Origin: Filimonas effusa
Lineage (GTDB): Bacteria > Bacteroidota > Bacteroidia > Chitinophagales > Chitinophagaceae
DNA: 64,000 bases
Reading direction: 5' to 3'
Assembly (NCBI RefSeq): GCF_004118675.1
Contig: NZ_SDHZ01000001.1
Coordinates: 2,790,001 to 2,854,000, forward strand
In this document: in pieces, positions 19,067 through 27,792 of the stretch
Layout of the letters: the number at the start of each line of letters is the position of its first letter
Numbering within the stretch: the stretch's first letter is position 1
Notes under the pieces: generated by a model
What the model was told of the DNA's origin: nothing
The model's input: the letters and a program-made list of their open reading frames with translations, nothing else
The model's database searches: none
Program-made: the position numbers and the translations under genes

Positions 19067-20794
19067 ATGAACTTTATTGATAAGTCTTTGCTTCGCATAA
19101 GCCTCCTCCCCGCAGGCATTTACCGCAAAATGGGCGTCGATACCTTCCAGCTAAAAAGTATCGTCACCACTAAACTCATTCTGGACGACCGCCGCCCCAG
19201 TGCTATACGCCAATGGCGAAAGGATAAAGGAAAAAAATCGGTAAAATCAGGCAGCATCAAAACATTCCTGTTTAACCTGCTCCTCGGCTTCATGTTCATG
19301 GGAGCTATGGTTTCCAGCGAGAACCCGCAAATACAGCTTGTCATCTTTTTTACAATGTTCATGGCAGTTATCGCCACCATGCTCATGTCCGACTTCTCTA
19401 CCATGCTGATGGATCCCCGCGATAACTATATTATCCTGCCCAAACCCGTTAACGATAAAACCATTCTTACAGCAAGGCTCGTACACATCTTCATCCACCT
19501 GTGCAGAACAATAATACCTATCACGTTTTTCTCCATCCTTGTAATGTTTGTTGAATATGGCTGGTACGGAGGCCTCGTCTTCCTGTTGCTGATACCGCCT
19601 GCATTGCTGCTTACCCTCTTTTCTGTGAACATGATCTACCTGGTGGTCCTGAAATTCAGCAGCGGCCGCCGCTTTCAAACCTATCTTACCGTACTGCAGG
19701 TGATAATGGGCATGGCACTGTATTTCGGTTACCAGGTAATATCACGCAAAGGCTTTGAAGCTGCAAGTATCGATATCAACCTGTCATCTTACCCCGGCAT
19801 GCTGGCCGCCCCGCCATATTGGTTTGCCACCACCTGGCAGGCTATTGCACAATTCAAAGTAACAGGACAGGAATACATCGCAGCGGCGCTGGGACTGGTG
19901 CTTCCCTTTGCAGGCATTTACATAGTAATGCGCTGGCTCGCACCAAGCTTCGGCCGTAAACTCGCAGCCATTCACTCCGGCGATGGCGAAACTTCCGCTC
20001 CGGCCGCAGCGCCGGTTACAACGGCAAAAGCCAGTAAAAAAACAGGCAGCTTCGTCAATAAACTCGCAAAGCTCATCACCAGCAGCCGTGCCGAACAAAT
20101 GTCATTTGTTTTTGTATGGAAAATAACCGCACGTAGTAAAGAGTTTATGCTGAAAGTTTATCCCGCATTCGGCTACATGGCAGTATGGATCATCTACCTC
20201 ATATGGCAGAACAAAAATATTACCGTTGAAAAACTGCAGGACCTTTCAGGTTATGGCAAACTGCTGATCATTTTTGTGGTGTACGGCTGTAGCATGTTAT
20301 TGTTCTCCGCCCTTTCCCAGATCGCCTACTCAGAAAAGTATAAGGCATCCTGGATTTATCATGTAACACCACTTGAAAAACCGGGAACGGTTATTTCCGG
20401 AAGCGTTAAAGCTATCGTAGTCCGCTTTTTCCTGCCAGTAGTAGTGATTACTTTTATACCGCTGATCGCCTTTATTGGCCCCGCCGTTATTCCTAACCTG
20501 CTATTGGGATTGTCGAACCAGTTGCTGATCGCAGGCTGCAGGGTATATATACCGGCAAAAGACCTGCCTTTATCATTAAAAGAATTTGCCAGAATAAAAG
20601 GAGGTTCCACACTGCGGGCAATTTCAACCCTCATCTTTCCCTTATTCATCGGCGGACTGCACTACCTGGTATTTGAAATTACACCTCTGATCTACCTGCT
20701 GTTGGTATTATCTGCAGCTGCGGCATGGTATATCTTTGATAGCATCAAAAATACAGGCTGGCACCAGGTAAGAATGGTGGATGGAAATGAATAG
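19067..20794 (+). CDS. ABC-2-type transporter permease
   Basis: The 575-residue protein has about ten or more hydrophobic helices in two blocks (roughly residues 70-300 and 370-560), separated by a cytoplasmic linker rich in Ala and Lys around residues 310-335. It has no ATPase motif and follows the ATP-binding gene by 7 bp, so it is the membrane part of that exporter. Its length suggests one large two-bundle subunit. Substrate cannot be read from sequence. Confidence 0.85.
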   Translation: MNFIDKSLLRISLLPAGIYRKMGVDTFQLKSIVTTKLILDDRRPSAIRQWRKDKGKKSVKSGSIKTFLFNLLLGFMFMGAMVSSENPQIQLVIFFTMFMAVIATMLMSDFSTMLMDPRDNYIILPKPVNDKTILTARLVHIFIHLCRTIIPITFFSILVMFVEYGWYGGLVFLLLIPPALLLTLFSVNMIYLVVLKFSSGRRFQTYLTVLQVIMGMALYFGYQVISRKGFEAASIDINLSSYPGMLAAPPYWFATTWQAIAQFKVTGQEYIAAALGLVLPFAGIYIVMRWLAPSFGRKLAAIHSGDGETSAPAAAPVTTAKASKKTGSFVNKLAKLITSSRAEQMSFVFVWKITARSKEFMLKVYPAFGYMAVWIIYLIWQNKNITVEKLQDLSGYGKLLIIFVVYGCSMLLFSALSQIAYSEKYKASWIYHVTPLEKPGTVISGSVKAIVVRFFLPVVVITFIPLIAFIGPAVIPNLLLGLSNQLLIAGCRVYIPAKDLPLSLKEFARIKGGSTLRAISTLIFPLFIGGLHYLVFEITPLIYLLLVLSAAAAWYIFDSIKNTGWHQVRMVDGNE

Positions 20795-20808
20795 TCAGTG
20801 ACAGGATA

Positions 20809-21606
20809 CTAGCCTACTTCTTCAGCCTGGAGTTGTGGCTTCCTTACTTCAGTAGGAGGACGATGGTTTACATTTACACGGCGACGGTAGTTCTTGAACA
20901 TACTCTGCCACTGTATCTTCAGTACCCCCAGAACACCTTCCTTGATAATGCCTTTGCTCATCTTACTAACACCTACCTGGCGGTCGATGAACACGATCGG
21001 CACTTCCTGGATCCGGAATCCAAGCTTCCAGGCTGCAAACTTCATTTCAATCTGGAAGGCATAACCAACGAAGTTGATAGAATCGAAATTGATGGTCTCA
21101 AGTACTTTTTTAGTATAGCAAACGAAACCTGCGGTGGGATCTTGAACCGGCATCCAGGTGATCATTCGCGTATACAAAGCACCACCTCTTGAATACAGAT
21201 GCCTGTCCAGCGGCCAGTTCTCGATAGAACCACCGGGAACATAACGGCTGCCAACGGCAACATCGGCGCCATCGAACTTACAGGCTTTATATAAACGTTC
21301 CAGATCTTTCGGATTATGCGAAAAATCAGCGTCCATCTCAAAAATGAATTGGTAGTTCCTGGCGATAGCCCATTTGAAACCATGGATATAGGCAGTACCC
21401 AAACCAAGTTTTCCTTTACGCTCTTCAAGGAATAACTGCCCGGGATATACTGAGAACAGGCCTTTTACAATATCGGCGGTGCCATCAGGCGAACCGTCGT
21501 CTATCACCAACACGTGAAACCCCTTTTCCTGGGAAAACACAGCCTCGAGAATACGTACTATATTCTCTTTCTCATTATAAGTCGGTATAATAACTAATTT
21601 TTCCAA
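20809..21606 (-). CDS. Polyprenol monophosphomannose synthase-like glycosyltransferase, family 2
   Basis: The 265-residue protein has the GT2 fold signatures of dolichol/polyprenol-phosphate mannose synthases: IIPTYNEKENI at the N-terminus, VIDDGSPDGTADIV near residues 34-47, and the metal-binding FEMDADFSHNPKD near 90-102, then QDPTAGFVCY. It has no C-terminal membrane helices, as in Dpm1-type enzymes. It probably transfers a sugar from a nucleotide donor to undecaprenyl phosphate for later protein or envelope glycosylation. It is convergent with the ABC permease gene, 14 bp apart. Confidence 0.9.
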   Translation of the reverse strand: MEKLVIIPTYNEKENIVRILEAVFSQEKGFHVLVIDDGSPDGTADIVKGLFSVYPGQLFLEERKGKLGLGTAYIHGFKWAIARNYQFIFEMDADFSHNPKDLERLYKACKFDGADVAVGSRYVPGGSIENWPLDRHLYSRGGALYTRMITWMPVQDPTAGFVCYTKKVLETINFDSINFVGYAFQIEMKFAAWKLGFRIQEVPIVFIDRQVGVSKMSKGIIKEGVLGVLKIQWQSMFKNYRRRVNVNHRPPTEVRKPQLQAEEVG

Positions 21607-21713
21607 TGTTCAATGGGGGCGCTCTTATGCTTATTCAAAAATAGCCATTCCTTTTTATTTCATAGGTTAAATAAGTTAAAGTGTTCTAAACCTGCCAGGC
21701 TAAAAGCCCCTAT

Positions 21714-22484
21714 TTAGGCCTTTTTTAACAGAGTACGGTTAAGTATCTCCGAAAGCTTCTGTTTCGTGTGCATCGGGAAATCCCCCTTCATCATCCAGTC
21801 GTAATACTGAGGCTCCAGTTTCAGCACGTCAACAACAGGCCGGCCTTTATGTTTGCCGAAGTTGAAAACTTCTACACCGTTCACCTTGATAAAGCGACGC
21901 GCAAAATCTACAAGATCATCCTCCCCCGTGAATTTTACAATGCTTTCTACAGTATTGCCAATATTCGGATAACGGCAAACCTGCGCATCAAGCACCTCCC
22001 AGGTAGCCGTAGCATCAGCCTCGGCACTGTGGGCGCCCTCCAGGTTTTTGCCGCAGTAAAATTTATAGGCGGCGCTGAGCGTACGCTGTTCCATCATATG
22101 AAACACCTTCTGCACATCAACCATCCGGCGGCCTTCCAGGTTAAAATCAAGTCCTGCACGCAGCATTTCTTCCGCAAGCATCGGAATATCGAAACGGTTG
22201 CTGTTGTAACCGCCAATATCGCAACTCTCAAGAAACTGCTTGACCTCATTCGCCACATCCCTGAACGAAGGCGCATCCTTCACCATCTCATCAGTAATGC
22301 CATGAATATCGCTCGACGCCTTCGGAATCGGCATCTGCGGATTGATCAGCTTCCGCTTTACCAGTTTGGTACCATCAGGCATGATCTTAACAATAGCAAT
22401 CTCCACTATTCTGTCAACGCTGATATTGACACCGGTGGTTTCAAGATCAATAAAGGCCAGGGGTCGAACAAGCTGCACATTCAT
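21714..22484 (-). CDS. DnaQ-like 3'-5' exonuclease with ExoX-like C-terminal domain
   Basis: The exonuclease domain shows ExoI FIDLETTGVN near residues 10-19, ExoII around GGYNSNRFDIPML, and ExoIII HSAEADATAT with the histidine of the DEDDh class. The C-terminal 60 residues (FNFGKHKGRPVVDVL, then YYDWMMKGDFP) match the small domain found after ExoX-like nucleases. The ATG at 22484 (MNVQLVRP) is preferred over the TTG at 22511. It likely acts on DNA ends in repair rather than as a polymerase subunit. Confidence 0.88.
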   Translation of the reverse strand: MNVQLVRPLAFIDLETTGVNISVDRIVEIAIVKIMPDGTKLVKRKLINPQMPIPKASSDIHGITDEMVKDAPSFRDVANEVKQFLESCDIGGYNSNRFDIPMLAEEMLRAGLDFNLEGRRMVDVQKVFHMMEQRTLSAAYKFYCGKNLEGAHSAEADATATWEVLDAQVCRYPNIGNTVESIVKFTGEDDLVDFARRFIKVNGVEVFNFGKHKGRPVVDVLKLEPQYYDWMMKGDFPMHTKQKLSEILNRTLLKKA

Positions 22485-22686
22485 AACTAAAACAGGATTT
22501 TGAGGGCACAAAATAACTCAAATTATCCCCAACACAAACCCAAAAAAAGAATAAGTTTGATGCCCCTCCCAGGAATCCCTATCACATCCCCTTTCCTCCC
22601 GCCTGTTAAAAAGTACGCTTTATAGAGCCGTTTATAAGCCGCCTTAAACCCGCACTCACACTGCCACCAAAAACAACCCGTACTTG

Positions 22687-24048
22687 TTACTTCCCGGTAA
22701 TTTTCGCAGCAAGCCCGGCCATATCCAGCCCGTCATAATTGCCGCTGCTCATAAGTAAAAGGCTGGCATGCGCATAGTCCTGCGCCTGCAGCCACTCCCA
22801 CAACTGGGCCTTATCATGAAACACCTTTAAACCCGGCTTGGCAAATCCTTCTACCACTTTATTTTCCGGTAGATCCGGCATCCGCTTGATTTCCAATGCA
22901 TGTTTCGAATAAAAGACAACCCCGTGATCGGCTTGATCCATAGCTCCTTTGTATTCGCTCATAAAGGCTTCATTGAGGCTGCTGTAAGTATGTAACTCAA
23001 GAACAGCAAATAACGTACGTTGGGGATACTGCTGTTTTACCGCCTCTATAGTGGCCTTTACCTTGCTGGGAGCATGCGCAAAATCACGGTATATATTTAC
23101 CGACGGCCCGCTGCCAAGCAGCTCAAGTCTTTTCGCAGCCCCCGTAAAATTGCTGATAGCCGCTACAAACTGCTCAGGATCAACACCTAACTCCTTACAG
23201 GCATACCAAGCAGCATGTAAGTTCAACAGGTTATGATCACCAAAAACTTTAAGCGCCGCAGTAGCGCCTTCAATAGTCACCTCCGTAACGCCTTCCTCAA
23301 TTTTATGTTGAGGTACGCCATAAGGCTGGTAACGGATATCACTCCTCCGATGCGATTCCACCAACGCCTTCAATTGCGTATCTGATTCATTATAAATCAG
23401 AATACCGCCTTTTTCTATTTTATCGATGTAAATACGGAACTGCTCAAGATAAATTTCAAATGTGGGAAACACATTGATATGATCCCAGGCGATACCCGTA
23501 ATAATAGCAATATGAGGAAACAGGAAATGAAATTTGGGGCGTTTTTCCAACACACTGGCCGGATATTCATCTCCTTCACAAACAATAACCGGCGCCTCGG
23601 TAACCTTCACACTCTGGTCAAATCCCTCCAAACGCGCACCTACCAGGTAATCGAACTGCAGCTCACGCTGGCGTAGTACATGCATGATCATACTCGTGGT
23701 AGTGGTTTTACCATGACTGCCTCCCACCACTACCCTCGTCTTGGTGATGCTTTCCTGGTAAATATATTCGGGAAAAGAATAAATCTTCAGCCCTAACGAA
23801 CTGGCTTTCAATAACTCAGGATTATCAGCCTTGGCATGCATACCAAGGATCACCGCATCCAGGTCCGCTGTGATCATATCCGGGTTCCATCCCATTGAAG
23901 CCGGTAATAAACCATTATCGATCAGGTTGGTACGCGCAGGCTCAAAGATTTCATCATCAGTTCCCGTTACCTGGTATCCTTTATTTTTAAGTGCAATGGC
24001 CAGTTGATGCATCACACTGCCTCCTATGGAGATAAAATGAACTTTCAC
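22687..24048 (-). CDS. mpl: Mur ligase, Mpl-like (UDP-N-acetylmuramate:tripeptide ligase)
   Basis: The 453-residue protein begins with a Rossmann-like MurC-type domain (HFISIGGSVMHQLAIALKNK), has the ATP-binding P-loop GGSHGKTTTTSM at residues 109-120, and the central-domain histidine/asparagine motif ending in GDHNLLNLHAAW. The GGSVMHQLA variant replaces the GIGG motif of MurC in the same way as in Mpl, which attaches recycled tripeptide to UDP-MurNAc in peptidoglycan recycling. Cytoplasmic and ATP-dependent. Divergent from the small lipoprotein gene. Confidence 0.85.
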   Translation of the reverse strand: MKVHFISIGGSVMHQLAIALKNKGYQVTGTDDEIFEPARTNLIDNGLLPASMGWNPDMITADLDAVILGMHAKADNPELLKASSLGLKIYSFPEYIYQESITKTRVVVGGSHGKTTTTSMIMHVLRQRELQFDYLVGARLEGFDQSVKVTEAPVIVCEGDEYPASVLEKRPKFHFLFPHIAIITGIAWDHINVFPTFEIYLEQFRIYIDKIEKGGILIYNESDTQLKALVESHRRSDIRYQPYGVPQHKIEEGVTEVTIEGATAALKVFGDHNLLNLHAAWYACKELGVDPEQFVAAISNFTGAAKRLELLGSGPSVNIYRDFAHAPSKVKATIEAVKQQYPQRTLFAVLELHTYSSLNEAFMSEYKGAMDQADHGVVFYSKHALEIKRMPDLPENKVVEGFAKPGLKVFHDKAQLWEWLQAQDYAHASLLLMSSGNYDGLDMAGLAAKITGK

Positions 24049-24182
24049 CGTAAAATATTTTTAGATAAACAATTGCTTAATAAGAAGGTATAGTATTTGA
24101 TCTTTTATTTATGATTTTGTTTTCGTAGCTGCCCGGTATGCCCTTTTTTTAGGGGGCCATACAACAAAAGCGATAAAAATGT

Positions 24183-24190
24183 TATCTTTG
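24183..24190 (+). promoter_or_regulatory. -7 element of the small lipoprotein/ytxJ unit
   Basis: TATCTTTG is a perfect TAnnTTTG element, 49 bp before the ATG at 24240. The -33 TTG is not obvious. Confidence 0.45.
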
Positions 24191-24239
24191 GTAGCATACG
24201 TAACACACAAAGTAAAATTGTTTATTTCAATTGTTCAAA

Positions 24240-24362
24240 ATGAAGAAGATACTCTTAGCCATTGTATTTATCAGTTTTGTTGCTGCAGCGCTGAGTTCCT
24301 GCTCTGGCTCCCGCAGAGGAATGGGTTGTCCCAGTCATAACTCAAAGTATTTCCGTTCCTAG
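24240..24362 (+). CDS. Small (40 aa) lipoprotein upstream of ytxJ
   Basis: The reading frame starts at the ATG at 24240 and ends with TAG at 24360-24362. The product has a basic start (MKKILL), a hydrophobic segment and a lipobox ALSSC (Cys21), so it should be a lipoprotein with a mature part of only 20 residues. That part contains two Arg, a second Cys in GMGCPSHNSKYF, and ends FRS. A perfect promoter element lies upstream and the ytxJ gene starts 69 bp downstream. I do not know a described function; a redox or thiol role is suggested only by the neighbour. Confidence 0.65.
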   Translation: MKKILLAIVFISFVAAALSSCSGSRRGMGCPSHNSKYFRS

Positions 24363-24431
24363 GCTTTGAATGTATTGATGATCCGTTACGTCCATTTTAT
24401 TTAGAGGTAAAGAAAAGAAGAGAGCGTTTTT

Positions 24432-24761
24432 ATGAATTGGATATCCCTGACTTCAAAGGCACAGGTAGACACACTTAAGGAGAAATCATTTCAGATTCCC
24501 CAGGTAATATTTAAACATAGTACACGCTGCAGTATCAGCAGCATGGTCCTGAATCGTCTGGAACGCAGCGGCGTACCGGACAATGGTGATTTTTATTACC
24601 TCGACCTGATCGCACACCGCGACATCTCAAACCAACTGGCCGAAGATTTCAGGGTTCACCACGAATCCCCCCAGGTATTGGTGATCAGGAACGGAGTATG
24701 CACCTATAACGAAAGCCACATGGCCATCACCATGAATGACATATCAGAACAGGTAGCCTGA
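24432..24761 (+). CDS. ytxJ: Bacillithiol system redox-active protein YtxJ
   Basis: The 109-residue protein matches the YtxJ/BrxC monothiol family: FKHSTRCSISSM around residues 28-38 with one redox cysteine (Cys33) in a TxCSIS motif, then a thioredoxin-like core with YLDLIAHRDISNQLAEDF and the cis-proline region HESPQVLVI. Known members act as bacilliredoxin-like reductants for proteins carrying bacillithiol. Cytoplasmic. It lies between the small lipoprotein gene and mnmA. Confidence 0.9.
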   Translation: MNWISLTSKAQVDTLKEKSFQIPQVIFKHSTRCSISSMVLNRLERSGVPDNGDFYYLDLIAHRDISNQLAEDFRVHHESPQVLVIRNGVCTYNESHMAITMNDISEQVA

Positions 24762-24817
24762 TAAAAGGCCACCACCCTTCCCCTCAACCATTCACCACCT
24801 GCCATCGTCATTTTTTC

Positions 24818-24825
24818 TATCTTTG
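24818..24825 (+). promoter_or_regulatory. -7 element of mnmA
   Basis: TATCTTTG is a perfect match to TAnnTTTG, 52 bp before the mnmA ATG at 24878. No clear -33 TTG is seen. Confidence 0.45.
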
Positions 24826-24877
24826 CAGGATATTTTTATTTACTGCGCCTCGCATTCAGAGGCATAAAGGTTTGATT

Positions 24878-25990
24878 ATGAGCCGTAAAGGAAAGGTTTT
24901 AGTAGCAATGAGCGGCGGTATAGACAGTACCGTTACAGCCCTCATGTTACACCATGAGGGGTATGAGGTGATCGGCATCACCATGAAAACATGGGATTAT
25001 GCCACAAGTGGCGGAGGTCATAAAGAGACCGGCTGCTGTAATATCGATAGTTTTAACGACGCGCGACAGGCAGCTGTCCAGCATGGCTTTGCGCATTTCA
25101 TCCTCGATATAAGGGAAGAGTTCGGCGACTTTGTAGTAGAAAACTTCGTAGAAGAATACCTCGCAGGACGCACACCCAATCCTTGTGTCATGTGCAACAC
25201 CCATATAAAATGGCGTGCACTCTTAAAGCGGGCAAACGCACTCGGATGCGATTTTATCGCTACCGGCCACTACGCCAATGTCTACCAGCATGAAAACGGC
25301 AGGTATGTTATCAGCAAAGGGCTCGATGAACTCAAAGACCAGAGCTATGTATTGTGGGGCCTCGACCAGGAACTCCTGAGCCGCACCATTATGCCCCTGG
25401 GAAAATACCGCAAATCCGAGATCCGCCAGATGGCGCTCGACTACGGCTACCCCGAACTGGCTAAAAAAAGCGAAAGCTACGAGATCTGCTTCGTACCCGA
25501 TAACGACTACCGCGGATTCCTGAAACGCCGGGTAGATGGATTGGAAGATAAAGTCTCCGGCGGATGGTTCATCGACAAAACCGGTAAACGCCTCGGACAA
25601 CATAAAGGTTACCCCTTCTACACCATCGGCCAGCGCAAAGGCCTCGATATAGCCCTGGGTCGCCCCGTATATGTTACCGGTATCGACCCGGAAAACAATA
25701 CAGTCGTACTCGGCGATGAAGCCGATCTGGAAAGAAGCGAAATGCTCGTAGGCCGCATCAACTGGATAAAGTACGACGGCATCACCGATGGCATGGAAGC
25801 AATCACCAAGATCCGCTACAAGGATAAAGGCGCCTTAAGCAACTTATACACCAGCGACAACGGACTTCGCATTCGCTTCTATGAAAATGTAAAGAGTATC
25901 GCTCCCGGTCAAAGCGCTGTATTCTATGAAGGCGATGAAGTAATTGGCGGCGGTATCATACAAGGTGGCAAATCACCTTTTATGCTTTAA
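24878..25990 (+). CDS. mnmA: tRNA-specific 2-thiouridylase MnmA
   Basis: MnmA puts sulphur on uridine 34 of tRNAs for Lys, Glu and Gln, using ATP. Visible are the PP-loop AMSGGIDSTV near residues 10-19, the first catalytic cysteine in NPCVMCN near residue 102, and the second in YEICFVPDN near residue 203. The length, 370 residues, is normal. The ATG at 24878 is preferred over an in-frame TTG at 24872. The gene's 3' end overlaps by 18 bp an AraC-like remnant on the other strand. Confidence 0.95.
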   Translation: MSRKGKVLVAMSGGIDSTVTALMLHHEGYEVIGITMKTWDYATSGGGHKETGCCNIDSFNDARQAAVQHGFAHFILDIREEFGDFVVENFVEEYLAGRTPNPCVMCNTHIKWRALLKRANALGCDFIATGHYANVYQHENGRYVISKGLDELKDQSYVLWGLDQELLSRTIMPLGKYRKSEIRQMALDYGYPELAKKSESYEICFVPDNDYRGFLKRRVDGLEDKVSGGWFIDKTGKRLGQHKGYPFYTIGQRKGLDIALGRPVYVTGIDPENNTVVLGDEADLERSEMLVGRINWIKYDGITDGMEAITKIRYKDKGALSNLYTSDNGLRIRFYENVKSIAPGQSAVFYEGDEVIGGGIIQGGKSPFML

Positions 25991-26191
25991 TACACCCCGT
26001 AACTTTACATAGTCCGAAGGTCGCGTACCTGGTTTTTTATAAAAAGTGTTACTAAACGTAGGCACACTGTTATAACCCACTTTAAAAGCGGTTTCATTAA
26101 CAGTGTGCCTTTCTTCTAATAGCAGCTCCAAAGCCCGCAGCATACGCAACATAAAGCTGTCTTTTTGCGCCTTCTCAATGTATGTGCGCAA
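25973..26191 (-). pseudogene. Truncated AraC-family regulator, C-terminal HTH remnant
   Basis: The 72 residues match the end of an AraC/XylS DNA-binding domain: RMLRALELLLEERHTVNETA, then AFKVGYNSVPTFSNTFYKK and RPSDYVK. The N-terminal domain and half of the first helix-turn-helix are missing, and the only start is a TTG. It is in the same frame as the preceding lipoprotein gene, separated by that gene's TAG stop and two codons. Its last codons overlap mnmA. It is best read as a decayed gene, although a shortened DNA-binding peptide cannot be excluded. Confidence 0.6.
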
Positions 26192-26197
26192 ACACTC

Positions 26198-27721
26198 CTA
26201 TTCCACTATCGTCGCAATCTTCGCACCCAATAAATGCAAGTCCTCCCCGCGGCTGATCTCGGTAGAGACCTCTCCCAACCACCCGTTTTCCTTGTCTATC
26301 CCGTTATACACTTTCACAAAATCGATACCAGGCAAATTTACCTTATTGCCATTTTTGTCAATAGCCCAGTCAATATCTATCCCCGAATTATCATGCGCAT
26401 TGGGATAGTTATCTACATAACCATACCTGAATGCATACAATACATAGTAGCTCCCCTGCCCGCTTTCATCTATAGAGTTGTTGGCAAGACGGATGCCTTT
26501 GTAAGTGATCTTATCATCTTTCATCCAGCCAGGATAATAGCTCTGCGTATGAAACGTATTTTTAATCTTATAACCCTGTTGACTTTGGTTATCAGCCCAG
26601 GCAATATAATTGGCGATGCTGGTATAATTCTGCGGCGTACCAACAGGCGTCTCTGTTGCCGGACGGCTATAGGTCATTTCGTAATTACGGAAAGTACGCA
26701 CATCATTCTTGTTACCAACAGCAGCATTATACCAAAGCTCACTCTCGGCTGAGAAATTGCCACTGCCTTTTATTTCATACCACTCATCTTCATCGGGTTT
26801 GCCATTTTTGTTTTTATCGTAAGCCACCATCACAATGCCAGGCTCACAGCTGCCGCCGAATGGCGCATTCGGACGCGGATTCGCATTGGCGCCAAACGCA
26901 TTCCCCCATATCCTGAAATCACGCCTGCCCGCAACATTTACAATGGTATGATCAAAACCCAGAACTACATAACCACCCCAGCCGCCTAATGTTATGGTAT
27001 TGGCATCTTCACCTACCAGCTCTTTACCAGCTTTGGCTATCATGGTTTCATAGGTATCCCCGGAAGTATATTTAGGCAACTCGTTTACAAACTGGCCGGG
27101 AGCAGGCAGGTAATCAAACACCTTTGCAATATAGGCAGACTGCAGCTTCGCTGCTTGACGTACAGTAACAAGAAGCGTATCCACCAGGTTTCCCGATGAA
27201 ACGCTTAATTGATACGTTCCCCTGTCCACCGTACTAAACAAAGCCGTAGAAGTTTTATTGTCAGAAAGCCTGTACAGATCAGAGGGGGCCGACAATACTT
27301 CCCAGCTTACATCAGTTTTGCCTGCAAATTTCTGCGGAGCCGCTATCGTTAAGATCGCATTCGTTGTCGTTTGCCAGTTAAGAAAACGCCCCGTGGTAAT
27401 TTGAAACACCTTCTGAAAAATATTACCGGAATTATAAGCCATCACAATAACACTATAACCGGCAGGCTCCGCAGGAGCCTGGAAAGTATACTGCAAGGCA
27501 TTGGCGACTCTTTTACCGTTAACAACCCATACCAGGGAATCTACCCTGCTGGCTACCACAGGACTTAACTTAACAGAATCTCTCACCACAACATAATACT
27601 CCGTTTCAAGCCCCGAGATCTCCGGCGCAGCTTCCGGAGCCACTGCATCTTTTTTTCCGCAACTGCTTATTAATACTAAAACCAAAACCAGGTATCCGAG
27701 TATTTTATTTTGATTGTTCAT
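26198..27721 (-). CDS. Surface lipoprotein of the cobamide locus, PKD-like domains with EF-hand-type loop
   Basis: The 507-residue protein has a lipoprotein signal (LVLISSC, Cys21) followed by GKKD, which fits the K-(D/E) surface-export pattern of Bacteroidota lipoproteins. Two PKD/Ig-like repeats (residues about 40-190) precede a larger domain with DHTIVNVAGRRDFRIWGN and an EF-hand-like calcium loop DKNKNGKPDEDE. It is a paralogue of the 494-residue protein two genes upstream (shared AYD-N-KNGKP-DEWYEIK block). Last intact gene of the riboswitch-controlled run. Probably surface-exposed; cobamide binding is inferred from context. Confidence 0.75.
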   Translation of the reverse strand: MNNQNKILGYLVLVLVLISSCGKKDAVAPEAAPEISGLETEYYVVVRDSVKLSPVVASRVDSLVWVVNGKRVANALQYTFQAPAEPAGYSVIVMAYNSGNIFQKVFQITTGRFLNWQTTTNAILTIAAPQKFAGKTDVSWEVLSAPSDLYRLSDNKTSTALFSTVDRGTYQLSVSSGNLVDTLLVTVRQAAKLQSAYIAKVFDYLPAPGQFVNELPKYTSGDTYETMIAKAGKELVGEDANTITLGGWGGYVVLGFDHTIVNVAGRRDFRIWGNAFGANANPRPNAPFGGSCEPGIVMVAYDKNKNGKPDEDEWYEIKGSGNFSAESELWYNAAVGNKNDVRTFRNYEMTYSRPATETPVGTPQNYTSIANYIAWADNQSQQGYKIKNTFHTQSYYPGWMKDDKITYKGIRLANNSIDESGQGSYYVLYAFRYGYVDNYPNAHDNSGIDIDWAIDKNGNKVNLPGIDFVKVYNGIDKENGWLGEVSTEISRGEDLHLLGAKIATIVE

Positions 27722-27792
27722 TTTATCAGGTTAATTAATTGCACTAATGTTAAAGGATGATAAAAAGCCGGGCATGCTCTTGAATGATACTA

